Positions 35,464 through 44,155 are shown, counted from the stretch's first letter. The stretch is DNA of 59,947 nt from Aquisalimonas sp. (GCF_007120195.1 NZ_SKOG01000223.1:1-59947), one strand, 5' to 3'. Notes: generated by a model not told the origin, from the letters alone. Translations and numbers: made by a program.

Positions 35464-37210
35464 GTTCCTCACGCCTCAGCTCCTCGGTCTGCTTCAGGTA
35501 GGCCCGCGTCAGTGCGGCCTCATAGATCACGCCACGAAATGCACGTGACTCCAGGTCATCGACCACCGCAATGGCCTCTCCGGCGAAGGTCTGCAACTCG
35601 GCCATGGCGGTCCACACGGACGCGCCCTCCGGGAGTACCGGACGATCAGTGTCGGTCAGCGCGGCGACCGGACGCGCCCCACCGCCATCCTCCCGCACTG
35701 CCTCCAGGCAAGCCAGTGTCACGGTCCCCCGATACCGCCCATTGCGCGCCACGACGTAGGCCTCCCCGTGGCCGGCATGACTCACAATCGCCACCGCCTC
35801 GGCAACAGTGGTATCCGGACGCAGCTCCACACAGTCGCGGGAGACGAGGGGTGTGATGTGCAACGCCTCCAGCATGGCGCGGCCCCGCCCCGCCGCCAAG
35901 TCCAGGCCACGCTGGCGAAGCTGGATATCAAACAGCGAACGACCGAACAGCTGGGCGCCCAACGGGTTGGCCAGAGCGATGCTCGCCAATGCCGCCGTGG
36001 TGAGCACATAGTTGCCAGTGAGCTCGAAGACAATAAGCAGGCTGGTCAGTGGCGCGCCAATCACAGGCGCGGTGACAGCAACCATTCCGCAGACGGCGTA
36101 CACCGCCAGGCTCGCGCCCTGATCGCCGACCACAAGACCGACGAGCGAGCCGCACAGGGCGCCGAAGAGCGTGCCCACCACCAGCGCCGGGCTGAATACA
36201 CCGCCGCCAAAGCCCATGCCGATGCATACGGCCGTGGCCAGGAGCTTGAGCACCAGCACCAGCGCCAGCTCGGCGCCACCAAACGCGCCGTCAATGGTAG
36301 CCAGACGCAAGGTCTCCTGCCCCATACCCAGTATGTCCGGCACCCACAATGCCGTGAGTCCCAGGGCGGCGCCCGCAATGGCCGGCCGCACTGCCGGGGG
36401 AAGCGGCATGCGCGCAGCCATGCGCCCCACGCCGAGAATGGCGTGCACATAAGCGCCCGCCACCAGCGCACCCAGGGCACCGATCACCAGAAAGGCTCCG
36501 AACTCCCAAGCCTGGGGCACACCGGTCTCCGCCACGGAGAACAGCGCGCCGCGCTCGAAGACCACTTCCGCCAGCACATAGCCGACAATGCTGGCCGCCG
36601 CCACCGGGGCGAAGGCGCGCAGCGCATAGTGGCGCAACACCACTTCGTGGGCGAATACAATGCCGGCGAGCGGGGCGTTGAAGGCGGTTGCAATCACCGC
36701 GGACACCCCGGCGGCGATGGCGATGTTGTCGTCTGTGCGGCCGGCGTGCAGCAGGCGCGCCGAGAGCGAGCCAAGCGTCCCGCCCATATGCACCAACGGC
36801 CCGTACTGCCCCACCGACGCGCCGCACCCAAGCGAAACCAGCCCACTGCAGGCGGAGAGGAGGCCGGCCCTGGCAGGCAGCCGGCCGCGGCGGGTCTGCA
36901 CGGCAGCAATCACATCGGCGGGGGAATGCGGGCGGCCTTCAGGAATCAGGCGGTGCATCAGGCCAACCGCGAGGCCGCCGGCGGCCGGCACGGTAATCGT
37001 TGCCACCACCAACCAGGTGGGGTCGGGAAACAGCATGCGGCTGCGCGGCGAGATGAGCAGTACATCGTTGAGCCATTCGACAATCGCCACGAACCCCAGC
37101 GCACACAGGGAGGCCGCACCACCCAATACGGTTCCCAGCAGCGCCAGGAGCAGCACGTCCAGCACCCCCGAAGGAGCATGCCGGGACTGTTGGTGATCGC
37201 GATGCCTCAT
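35450..37210 (-). CDS. CLC-family chloride channel/transporter with C-terminal CBS pair
   Basis: A protein of 586 residues with about ten to eleven membrane helices followed by two CBS domains (about 450-575). The CLC motif GGVFSPALVVGTLFGALCG (equivalent of GKFAP) is present. The usual GREGP, holding the gating glutamate, is GQYGP here with Tyr136 in that place, and the expected GSGIP region reads RPHSPADV. These changes argue for altered gating or anion selectivity, perhaps a channel. It overlaps the downstream binding-protein gene. A partial copy of its 5' end lies at 39541-39877. Confidence 0.92.
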   Translation of the reverse strand: MRHRDHQQSRHAPSGVLDVLLLALLGTVLGGAASLCALGFVAIVEWLNDVLLISPRSRMLFPDPTWLVVATITVPAAGGLAVGLMHRLIPEGRPHSPADVIAAVQTRRGRLPARAGLLSACSGLVSLGCGASVGQYGPLVHMGGTLGSLSARLLHAGRTDDNIAIAAGVSAVIATAFNAPLAGIVFAHEVVLRHYALRAFAPVAAASIVGYVLAEVVFERGALFSVAETGVPQAWEFGAFLVIGALGALVAGAYVHAILGVGRMAARMPLPPAVRPAIAGAALGLTALWVPDILGMGQETLRLATIDGAFGGAELALVLVLKLLATAVCIGMGFGGGVFSPALVVGTLFGALCGSLVGLVVGDQGASLAVYAVCGMVAVTAPVIGAPLTSLLIVFELTGNYVLTTAALASIALANPLGAQLFGRSLFDIQLRQRGLDLAAGRGRAMLEALHITPLVSRDCVELRPDTTVAEAVAIVSHAGHGEAYVVARNGRYRGTVTLACLEAVREDGGGARPVAALTDTDRPVLPEGASVWTAMAELQTFAGEAIAVVDDLESRAFRGVIYEAALTRAYLKQTEELRREEHGSG

Positions 37211-37249
37211 TGCATAGGCTTAGGCGGCAAACCCACTCACGGCAAGCCT

Positions 37250-37475
37250 AGTGTCCTGTCCCGAGGCGCTCGCCTGCTGCTGCAGCCCACTATCGCACCG
37301 CCGCCCGGCCGAGACGGTGCGTTTCCTGTCGCCGCCTGAGGGCATCGAGCGCCTGGGGGCACTGGCGCTGACGCCGCCGGCACCGCCTGCGCTACTGCGG
37401 CGTGCTCGCCCTCTCGGGCCGTGCGGGCCAACTTGCCTTTCGCTCCGGGCAAGCATGCGGATCAAGGCAACGCTT
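37250..37475 (+). mobile_element. LysR-end copy plus IS91-family transposase fragment
   Basis: 37261-37287 repeats the last ~27 bases of the coding end of the LysR gene at 39900-39927. After that, 37305-37475 gives, through frame changes, GIERLGALALTPPA and HRLRYCGVLALSGRAGQLAF, which resemble the IS91 transposase segment that usually reads PPPRxHRxRYxGVLAP. It marks the left boundary of the BrnTA island. An AGTGTCCTG motif (37250-37258) lies at the start and its reverse complement at 39877-39885. Confidence 0.6.
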
Positions 37476-37501
37476 GATCCTTCTTGATCAATGGGATAAA
37501 C

Positions 37502-37535
37502 GTTGACGGACGTATAGACAAACGCCTATATTCGA
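37502..37535 (+). promoter_or_regulatory. brnTA promoter with operator-like palindrome
   Basis: TTGACG (37502-37507) and TATATT, about 18 bases apart, make a good sigma-70 promoter just before brnT. ATAG and CTAT arms around the spacer form an inverted repeat overlapping the promoter. BrnA-type ribbon-helix-helix antitoxins repress their own operon from such a site. Confidence 0.55.
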
Positions 37536-37547
37536 AGAGTGAGCGCA

Positions 37548-37850
37548 ATGCGGATCGCGGGCTTCGACTGGGACGACGGCAACCGTGAGAAATGCCAGAA
37601 GCACGGCGTTTCCTGCGCGGAAATCGAGGACATGTTTTCCCGCGCACCGGCCATCCTCCCCGATCCCGCGCATTCCCGCGACGAACAGAGATGGCGGGCT
37701 ATCGGGCAAACGGTTCAGGGCCGCTATATCTTCATTGTCTTCACTCTGCGCCCCGCCGATGCCGAGGTGCCTTTCCTTCGGCCTATCAGCGCCCGGCACA
37801 TGCATGAAGAAGAGATCCAGCACTATGAACGCCAGCAAGGACGATCTTAA
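37548..37850 (+). CDS. brnT: BrnT-family toxin
   Basis: A protein of 100 residues from ATG (an in-frame GTG at 37539 is an alternative). The motifs FDWDDGNREKCQKHGVS, RWRAIGQTVQGRYIFIVFTLR and ISARHMHEEEIQHYE define BrnT, a RelE-fold ribonuclease toxin that inhibits translation. Unusually conserved catalytic-type residues (Arg, His) are retained. The gene overlaps brnA by 26 bases, as is common in this system, and carries its own promoter. Confidence 0.92.
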   Translation: MRIAGFDWDDGNREKCQKHGVSCAEIEDMFSRAPAILPDPAHSRDEQRWRAIGQTVQGRYIFIVFTLRPADAEVPFLRPISARHMHEEEIQHYERQQGRS

Positions 37851-38100
37851 GCCACTGCCCGAGCTTCGGAGCGACGAGGAATCCGAGCGCTTCGTCGAAG
37901 AGGCCGACCTGTCCGAATACGACCTCTCGGGCTTCAAGCGCGTGCATTTCGAGTTCGAGCCGAAGAGCGCGCAGATCAACATGCGCCTGCCCGAAAATCT
38001 CCTGAAGGCCATCAAGGCGCAGGCCAAGGCGCGCGGCATTCCCTATCAGCGCTATATCCGCGAGACCCTGGAACAGGCGATCCACGACCCCAAACGGTGA
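37825..38100 (+). CDS. brnA: BrnA-family antitoxin
   Basis: A protein of 91 residues. The acidic N-terminal half (DEESERFVEEADLSEYDLS) is followed by the ribbon-helix-helix end QINMRLPENLLKAIKAQAKARGIPYQRYIRETLEQAI. This matches BrnA, which binds BrnT and represses the operon. The start ATG is inside brnT, and the overlap implies coupled translation. The pair is intact and probably functional within the island. Confidence 0.92.
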   Translation: MNASKDDLKPLPELRSDEESERFVEEADLSEYDLSGFKRVHFEFEPKSAQINMRLPENLLKAIKAQAKARGIPYQRYIRETLEQAIHDPKR

Positions 38101-38468
38101 GCCCGCGCCAGGCCCCACAGCCGGCCCGAGACACCAAGGATTACCCGCACCGGCTTCGCATGAACGTCTGCGACTTCATTCCCATGCACCCGGTCCGCAC
38201 ATGTCCCGCTCCTACCGCGCGGTCCCCTGGCCGAATCGCTTCGGCGAGGTCGCGCCAGTGCACCAGGAGGGAGCGCATCTGCACGAATGGGCAATGCAGA
38301 ACTCACATTCCGACACTCGCCTCCAGGCCGGCGTACGGTATCCTAATGTTCTGCTCAGGAGTGCGTGTCATTTTCGCGGCTGGCGCGTCCGGGGCAGAAC
38401 ACTACCAATGGGGCCATGCCAAAAAAAACCACGGGCATAGGGGGTAGCGCTGGTTGGGCACGCATACC
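38101..38468. other. Spacer between brnA and the peptidase gene
   Basis: About 370 bases with no recognised gene. Open frames of about 80-115 codons on both strands show no family features. A promoter for the peptidase gene is expected here. Confidence 0.35.
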
Positions 38469-39401
38469 GTGACACTTGCCACAAGGTGGCTGGGACGGCT
38501 CATCTGCGCGATGGCCTGTACTGCCGTATTGGCTCTGCCTGCAGGCCGTGCGGGCGAATCCGGCATTTTCCCCGAGCGGGATCGCGAGCCGTTACAGCTC
38601 GCCTCCGTTCACGCTACCATTGGCCCGCTCGAGGAGGAGAGGGTGTGGTTCGGCAAACGGGCGGATGACGTGACCTCCGTGGCCTCGCTCACCAAGCTGA
38701 TGACCGCCATGGTGGTGCTGGACTCCGAGCGACCCCTGGACGAGTGGCTGACCATCGTCGAGCGCACGCATGAGGTGGAGAAAAACGCCTATACACGCAT
38801 GCGCATCGGCTCGGAACTCACACGCGCGTCACTCCTGCGCATTGCTCTGATGTCCTCCGAGAACCTGGCCACGCATGTGCTCGCACGCCATCATCCCGGA
38901 GGGCGGGAGGCGTTCATCCAGGACATGAACGCCAAGGCCCGCTCACTCGGGATGACCTCAACGCGGTTCGTGGACTCGAGCGGACTTTCCGCAATGAGCC
39001 GCTCCACAGCCTCGGACATGCTGAAGATGGTGCGCGCGGCGTACCACTATGACCACATTCGGCGGTTTTCCACCACACCCCATCACACGGCGCGGTTCCG
39101 CGCTCCGCGTTACACGCTGGGCTACGGTAACACCAACCCACTGATCAACCACCCGCGGTGGGACGTCCAGGTAAGTAAGACGGGTTACATTGCTGAAGCG
39201 GGGCGTTGTCTCGTCATGGTGGCGGAGGTGGACGGCCACCCAGTCGCCATGGTGTTCCTGAATTCCCACGGTACCCGCAGCCCCTTGGGAGACGCCGGGC
39301 GCACACGCCGCTGGCTGACCACCGGGGAAGGCGGCGTCGTGGCGGCCGCAGCGCGGAAATACGAGCAGCAGCAGGCGGAGCGACTCGGCGGCGACAGGTA
39401 G
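38469..39401 (+). CDS. D-alanyl-D-alanine peptidase (PBP7/DacA-type, S11 family)
   Basis: A protein of about 310 residues with a signal peptide (cleavage near LPAGRAGESG). The active-site motifs are SLTK (catalytic Ser), SEN in MSSENLATH and KTG in VSKTGYIAEAG, all in normal order. It resembles PbpG/PBP7 endopeptidases, which trim peptidoglycan crosslinks in the periplasm. No good ATG is available; GTG at 38469 is chosen, with a TTG at 38454 also possible. It lies on the same island as brnTA but has core-like codon use. Confidence 0.87.
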   Translation: MTLATRWLGRLICAMACTAVLALPAGRAGESGIFPERDREPLQLASVHATIGPLEEERVWFGKRADDVTSVASLTKLMTAMVVLDSERPLDEWLTIVERTHEVEKNAYTRMRIGSELTRASLLRIALMSSENLATHVLARHHPGGREAFIQDMNAKARSLGMTSTRFVDSSGLSAMSRSTASDMLKMVRAAYHYDHIRRFSTTPHHTARFRAPRYTLGYGNTNPLINHPRWDVQVSKTGYIAEAGRCLVMVAEVDGHPVAMVFLNSHGTRSPLGDAGRTRRWLTTGEGGVVAAAARKYEQQQAERLGGDR

Positions 39402-39424
39402 CCCAACTTAGCGGATTCGGCCTC

Positions 39425-39505
39425 GATGACGGCGGTCCTGCGCCGGCTCGGCTACCCGATGAACCGCAAGCGGGTGCAACGGTTGATGCGGCAAAGGTCT
39501 CGGCC
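39425..39505 (+). mobile_element. IS3-family transposase OrfB scrap
   Basis: The short translation MTAVLRRLGYPMNRKRVQRLMRQ is the HTH_21 segment typical of IS3-family OrfB transposases. Only about 80 bases survive, joined directly to a copied part of the clc gene. It marks the right end of the inserted island. Confidence 0.75.
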
Positions 39506-39540
39506 ACAGACAGGCCGATCGTCAGGCCCAGCGCCGCCCC

Positions 39541-39877
39541 GGCGGGTCTGCACGGCAGCAATCACATCGGCGGGGAATGCGGGCGGCCTTCGGGAATCAG
39601 GCGGTGCAGCAGGCCGCCGGCGGCCGGCACGGTAATCGTTGCCACCACCAGCCAAGTGGGGTCGGGAAACAGCATGCGGCTGCGGGGCGAGATGAGCAGC
39701 ACATCGTTGAGCCATTCGACAATCGCCACGACCCCCAAGGCACACTGGGAGGCCACACCACCCAATACGACCCCCAACGGCGCCAGGAGCAGCACGTCCA
39801 GCACTCCCGAAGGAGCACGCCGGGACTGTTGGTGATCGGGATGCCTCATTCCATAGGCTTAGGCGGCAAACCCACTC
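39541..39877 (-). pseudogene. Partial copy of the 5' end of the clc gene
   Basis: Closely similar to 36889-37236: the translation MRHPDHQQSRRAPSGVLDVLL and AIVEWLNDVLLISPRSRML matches the CLC N-terminus with few changes. An 18-base-scale deletion and frame loss occur near PEGRPHSP. The upstream region (TAGGCTTAGGCGGCAAACCCACTCA) is copied too. It ends at the LysR gene stop codon, so the two copies of the clc 5' region flank the BrnTA/peptidase island. Confidence 0.9.
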
Positions 39878-39883
39878 AGGACA

Positions 39884-40828
39884 CTAGCCGCGGCGCAGCC
39901 CCGAGGCGCTCGCCTGCTGCTGCAGCCACTCCTTGAGGGCCCGAATTCCAGGCTCATTGCGACGGCTGGTCTTGTAAGCAAAACGGAACTCGTCCCCGGT
40001 CTTCACCGTGTAGCAGGGCAGAATCACCATGTCGGGGTGGTCCGTTGGGTCGATCATGTAGTCGTTGGTGAGCGCGATACCCTGGTGATAGCGGGCGGCG
40101 GCATGGGCCAGGAGCATGTGGCTGAAATGCTGCATGCGCGCGGACGCCGGCAGGCCGCAGCCCCCCGCCGCGAGCCAGACGCGCCAATCCTCCGCCGGCT
40201 GGCCCAGGATGCTCGAGGCAGAGAGCAGCGGATACCGCGTGAGCCAGGCCGCGTCGATGCGCGCTGGCGTTTCGGTGTCGATCATGCCGGCTTGTTGCAA
40301 GTCGCTGCGCATGGACTGCCAGAATTGGCGGCTGCAAATGGGGAAAAGCCGCTCCGAGTAGAGCAGATCAGAGCTAAACCCCGTGTGGCGGCCTTGAAGG
40401 GTGATGAAGGCGTCGGCAACACGCTCCGAGAGTGCCGGCGAATGGTCCGTCATCTCCAGCATCAACTCGAGCGCTGGGTGGCGGCGCTGCAGGTCGGGCA
40501 GGCGCGGGATCAACCAGCGCACGGCAAAGGAGCTAAATACCGCCAAGCGCAGCTGGGTGTCACCGCGCCCCTGGAGCTTCTCGCTGGCGCGCTCGATCTG
40601 GGTCAGCGCAGCGCTCACTGCCTCCAGGTATTGCTGCCCCTCCTCCGTGAGCGCGAGCTTGCGACCGCCGCGCACAAACAGTGGCTCCCCGAGATACTCC
40701 TCCAACTGCTTGATACGGTGGCTGACTGCGCTCTGACTCACGCGCAGCTCCTCTGCAGCGCGCGAGAAGCTGTTGAGACGGGCGACCGCCTCGAATACAG
40801 GGAGTGCCTTCAAGGGCGGTAGTCGCAT
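39884..40828 (-). CDS. LysR-family transcriptional regulator, GcvA-like
   Basis: A protein of 314 residues with the N-terminal winged helix-turn-helix (LPVFEAVARLNSFSRAAEELRVSQSAVSHRIKQLEEYLG) and a periplasmic-binding-like ligand domain. The group (GcvA/AmpR-like) typically controls a divergently transcribed gene. The EamA transporter starts 121 bases away in the opposite direction, and the spacer is AT-rich with LysR-type ATTCAATAATC and TTGCCAATATTC stretches, so it is the obvious target. Its 3' terminal codons are partly repeated at 37261-37287. Confidence 0.92.
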   Translation of the reverse strand: MRLPPLKALPVFEAVARLNSFSRAAEELRVSQSAVSHRIKQLEEYLGEPLFVRGGRKLALTEEGQQYLEAVSAALTQIERASEKLQGRGDTQLRLAVFSSFAVRWLIPRLPDLQRRHPALELMLEMTDHSPALSERVADAFITLQGRHTGFSSDLLYSERLFPICSRQFWQSMRSDLQQAGMIDTETPARIDAAWLTRYPLLSASSILGQPAEDWRVWLAAGGCGLPASARMQHFSHMLLAHAAARYHQGIALTNDYMIDPTDHPDMVILPCYTVKTGDEFRFAYKTSRRNEPGIRALKEWLQQQASASGLRRG

Positions 40829-40949
40829 TATTCAATAATCTAATAGCTTGCCAATATTCATCATTATACAAGATTTTCCGCCGCCCCTAGGATGCCCTCC
40901 AATCCCGCCGGCAAGCGGCACCTGCAGACAGGCAAGGAGGGCACACATC
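40829..40949. promoter_or_regulatory. Divergent lysR/EamA regulatory region
   Basis: A 121-base spacer that is unusually AT-rich for this window in its lysR-proximal half. ATTCAATAATCTAATAG and GCCAATATTCATCATT contain interrupted inverted T-N11-A-like patterns as bound by LysR proteins. An AAGGAGG ribosome-binding site (about 40934-40940) serves the EamA gene. Confidence 0.45.
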
Positions 40950-41882
40950 ATGACCGGGCGGACGGTGCACAGCGCGATCATCCTGTTGGTCATCGGCAAC
41001 CTGTTGGCGATCTTCTCTGACGCCATCATCAAGTGGCAGGGCGGGGAGATTCCGGTTCTGCAATTCGTTTTCATGCGCCTGCTGTGCACACTCGCTGTGC
41101 TGGCGCCGTTGCTGCCGCTCATCGATCGCGACAACCTCTTCCGTGGCACCCGCATCCACCTGTTGCGCGCCCATATCAGCATCGTGGGCGTATTGTGCAT
41201 GGTGATCGCCCTGACCAATCTGCCCCTGGCCACGGCCAATGCGTTGTTTTACGCCGCGCCGCTGCTCGTCATGACCCTGGGTGTGGTGATGTTCCGCGAG
41301 CGCACCACCCCGTTGAGCGTGCTGGCGGTGATCAGCGGATTCGCCGGCATCCTGATAATCCTGCGGCCCCTGGAGTTCACCTGGCAAGGGGTGAGCGCCC
41401 TGGGTGCCGCGGCGGCACTGGGCATAAACGCGCTGTTGGTGAGAAAGCTGCCCCGCGGGCAGTCGATGGTCCACACGCTGGTGCTGACACACGTCTACGG
41501 ACTGCCCGCAGCACTGGCGCTCATGCTCTGGGAGGGCGCAGCCTGGGATTGGGGGCTGATGATCGCCGCGTTCGGTTCCGCCCTCTTTATCCTGGGCTAC
41601 AGCGCGACGGTGCTGCTCGCATACCGGCACGTGGCGGCCAACCGGGTAACCAGCGCGGAGTACACCGGCCTAATCTGGGCGATCGGCTTTGGCTGGCTGT
41701 GGTTCGGGGAAGTGCCCGACTTGTGGTTTTTCGCCGGGTCTGTGCTCATCGTCGGCCCACTGGTGCTGTTGAGTCTGGCCGAGCACCGGGGACTGCGCCG
41801 GGACAAGCGCGAGTTGCCCAGTCCTCCGCGACCGGCCCCGGCGGAGCATCAGACCGATCGCCTCGTGCGGGTCCACGAATAG
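40950..41882 (+). CDS. EamA/RhaT-family (DMT) transporter
   Basis: A protein of 310 residues with ten membrane helices in two EamA halves (FMRLLCTLAVLAPLLPLI..., ALPLATANALFYAAPLLVMTLGVVMFRER and the repeat SAEYTGLIWAIGFGWLWFGEVPD). DMT transporters export amino acids or metabolites; the substrate is unknown. The start MTGRTVHSAIILLV follows an AGGAGG. Its gene is divergent from the LysR regulator, so it is likely inducible. Confidence 0.88.
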   Translation: MTGRTVHSAIILLVIGNLLAIFSDAIIKWQGGEIPVLQFVFMRLLCTLAVLAPLLPLIDRDNLFRGTRIHLLRAHISIVGVLCMVIALTNLPLATANALFYAAPLLVMTLGVVMFRERTTPLSVLAVISGFAGILIILRPLEFTWQGVSALGAAAALGINALLVRKLPRGQSMVHTLVLTHVYGLPAALALMLWEGAAWDWGLMIAAFGSALFILGYSATVLLAYRHVAANRVTSAEYTGLIWAIGFGWLWFGEVPDLWFFAGSVLIVGPLVLLSLAEHRGLRRDKRELPSPPRPAPAEHQTDRLVRVHE

Positions 41883-42039
41883 GCCGCGGGATCCTGTGGC
41901 CCTGCCGCGACGACTGACACGCGCTCCCGGGTCAGGACGCAATCGATTAGGCCATTGCAAGGGACAAGCACAGGCATGCGGGGGAATGCAATCAGCGGGA
42001 CCGGGGCAGGCGGCCAACCGCCTCTGCCCCGGTAACTCT

Positions 42040-42867
42040 CTACCGCCACTCCAGGTCGTTCAGAGCGATTCGGTAACTGCCCTCGCGTTGGTCCCAGCGA
42101 ACGCTATAGGCACCCGGGTAGTAGCCTTGCGGATCATAGCGCTCGGCGACCGGCACGGCGAACGAGTTATCGGGCTGCTCTGACAGCATGTCCACGGTGA
42201 CCATGGGCTCAAAGAAAATCAGCCGCCCGTCCCAAGTGCCGTACAGGAAGGTCTGCACGAAGGGCTCCGGGTCGTGCGCACGCAGCTCCGGTGCGTCCGC
42301 GTGTACCAGATGCACGCCCATCATGGGCACTGGCGGCAGACCGGGGTCCAGGTACCCTGAGGGGATGAACTCCGCCGGGGGAAGCCTGCCGGCCTTGTCC
42401 AGGAAGGCGGGATCCTCGGGGTGAATGGCCCGCCGCTCCTCAGGGCCGATGGTGTAGAAGTGCACGTCAAAATGGGGTTTGTCGTAGACCCCTTCCGGCT
42501 TGTGTCCCGCCGGATTCCAATCCAACGTCACGTGCTGGAACGGGGTGGGATTTGCCGCCGGCATCTCCAGGACATATTCGAACGTGCTGCGCCCATCCGG
42601 CATCGTCACGCCGCCATGCGCGCCGTTCGCCGGCACCGACGCCGTGAAGGCCTCGTCGATCTCCACGCCCACTTCGCTGGGCACACCGTTATCCATCACC
42701 ACATAGGTTCGCGCGGAACCTTCCTGCAACGACAGGGCAGGGCCATAGAGCGTTTCCGCCGAAGCGGAGGCCAGGGCCACCATCATTGCGCCACCGACAC
42801 ACACCGGGGCGATGCGCCGGGCCCGAGCACCGGCGCGCCCACGACTCGGATCGCGGGTAAATTTCAT
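42040..42867 (-). CDS. Exported DUF5602/TTHB210-like protein
   Basis: A protein of 275 residues with a signal sequence ending near ALASASAETLYG (about residue 38). The motif YDKPHFDVHFYTI and later MGVHLVHADAPEL, FVQTFLYGTWDGRLIFFEPMVT match an uncharacterised exported family annotated as DUF5602 or TTHB210-like, in which paired histidines suggest metal binding. No neighbours in operon. The function is unknown; a periplasmic location is likely. Confidence 0.75.
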   Translation of the reverse strand: MKFTRDPSRGRAGARARRIAPVCVGGAMMVALASASAETLYGPALSLQEGSARTYVVMDNGVPSEVGVEIDEAFTASVPANGAHGGVTMPDGRSTFEYVLEMPAANPTPFQHVTLDWNPAGHKPEGVYDKPHFDVHFYTIGPEERRAIHPEDPAFLDKAGRLPPAEFIPSGYLDPGLPPVPMMGVHLVHADAPELRAHDPEPFVQTFLYGTWDGRLIFFEPMVTVDMLSEQPDNSFAVPVAERYDPQGYYPGAYSVRWDQREGSYRIALNDLEWR

Positions 42868-43061
42868 GGGAAGAAACTCCAGGGGGGACGGCCGCGTCAG
42901 CCCGGTAACCCGCTGGCTGCCGGGCGCTCTTCCGGGAAGCCGTCATTGCCGGGTGAGCGATTAATGCTAGCCGAGTCGAATGGGCAATTCAAGCCGTCAG
43001 GCTTCCACAAAAGGGCGAAAGATGGCATGTTCGTCGGCGGTATCCATACGGGAGCAAACCG

Positions 43062-43463
43062 ATGAACACAGCATGCCGTTTTACCCTGTCGTTGCTGCTG
43101 GCACTGGCCATGGCAACCGGGCTCGCACTCACAACAGCAATTGCGGGGGAGCACGACGACATTTACGAAAACGAGGTTGCCAGCAGCACTGACCTGACCA
43201 GTGATGACATCAGCGACGCGGAACTGGAGGGTTTTCTGCTCGCCGCGGAGCAGGTGCAGGATATCCGGGCGAGTTACGCGGAGATGATCCGTGAGGGCGA
43301 CTCGGGGGAGTGGGGGGAACTACGCCAGGGTGCCGTGGATGACATGACCACCGCCATCCAGTTCAACGGGCTCGACGTCGATACTTACCGGGCCATCGGG
43401 TATCTGTACCAGAATGACGACGAGGTCAAGCAACGGCTAGACGCCATGGCGGCGGAGATGTAG
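43062..43463 (+). CDS. Exported DUF4168-like protein
   Basis: A protein of 133 residues with a signal peptide (to about AIAGEHD, residue 29). The mature part SDAELEGFLLAAEQVQDIRASYAEMI...TTAIQFNGLDVDTYRAIGYLYQNDDEVKQRLDAM follows the DUF4168 pattern: two helices around a glutamine-rich VQ.I..... segment and NGL....Y. Function unknown. It is a single gene with its own promoter expected upstream. Confidence 0.75.
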   Translation: MNTACRFTLSLLLALAMATGLALTTAIAGEHDDIYENEVASSTDLTSDDISDAELEGFLLAAEQVQDIRASYAEMIREGDSGEWGELRQGAVDDMTTAIQFNGLDVDTYRAIGYLYQNDDEVKQRLDAMAAEM

Positions 43464-43714
43464 ATCGCCAAACATCCCATCGGCGGCGCATGCCGGCCTA
43501 TTCAGGGTGGGCACCGGTCGCGTGCTGCGCCTATTGCTCAGGCATGGGCGAAGTCCGAGCGTATACTCCGACCCGGATTCCGAAAGGCCGCGATGCTCAA
43601 TGACGATGGGTCGCTATACTCCCAGGGGAGGCTGGCGGCGTATCGGGGGGAGCACCGCTATACTGCGGGATTCATTCAGCCGACACACCACACAACAGCA
43701 GGAGGATCGGGCAC

Positions 43715-44155
43715 ATGGCAGACTTTGGCAGGGGTATCATGGCGGGCTTAGTCGCCACGCTGGTGATCTCGTTGATCATGATTATGCGGCAAGCGGCAGG
43801 AATCATGCCCTGGTTCGATCCCATCGAAGTCATGAGTCTCACCGCCCAGAACCTGTTGGGCATGCCGCACAGCGTCGCCGGCGGCTGGGTCTTGCACATC
43901 GGCATCGGCAGTTTGATATGGGGCGTGCTCTTTTCCGGGCTGGCAGACATGCTGCCAGGCAAGAGCTACACCAGGCGGGGGCTGCTCTTTGGTCTGCTGG
44001 CGTGGATACTGGTGATGATGACCGTATTTCCCATGGCCGGGTCCGGGTTTTTTGCCATGGGCTTTGGTGTGATCGCACCCATTGCCACGCTGATCTCGCA
44101 CCTGATCTTCGGCGCCGTGCTGGGCGCGACCTACGGCTGGCTGAGGACGCTGTAG
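43715..44155 (+). CDS. DUF6789-like small membrane protein
   Basis: A protein of 146 residues with four membrane helices. The pattern GIMAGLVATLVISLIMIMRQAAGIMPWFDPIEVM and GWVLHIGIGSLIWGVLFSG, later LIFGAVLGATYGWLRTL, resembles DUF6789/YqhR-like membrane proteins of unknown role. The start follows AGGAGGATCGG. It is convergent with the oxidase operon. Confidence 0.75.
   Translation: MADFGRGIMAGLVATLVISLIMIMRQAAGIMPWFDPIEVMSLTAQNLLGMPHSVAGGWVLHIGIGSLIWGVLFSGLADMLPGKSYTRRGLLFGLLAWILVMMTVFPMAGSGFFAMGFGVIAPIATLISHLIFGAVLGATYGWLRTL

Noticed and set aside
35768-37339. 523-codon frame antisense to clc
   Set aside because: Opposite-strand shadow of the CLC gene, with Gln/His/Arg-rich composition.
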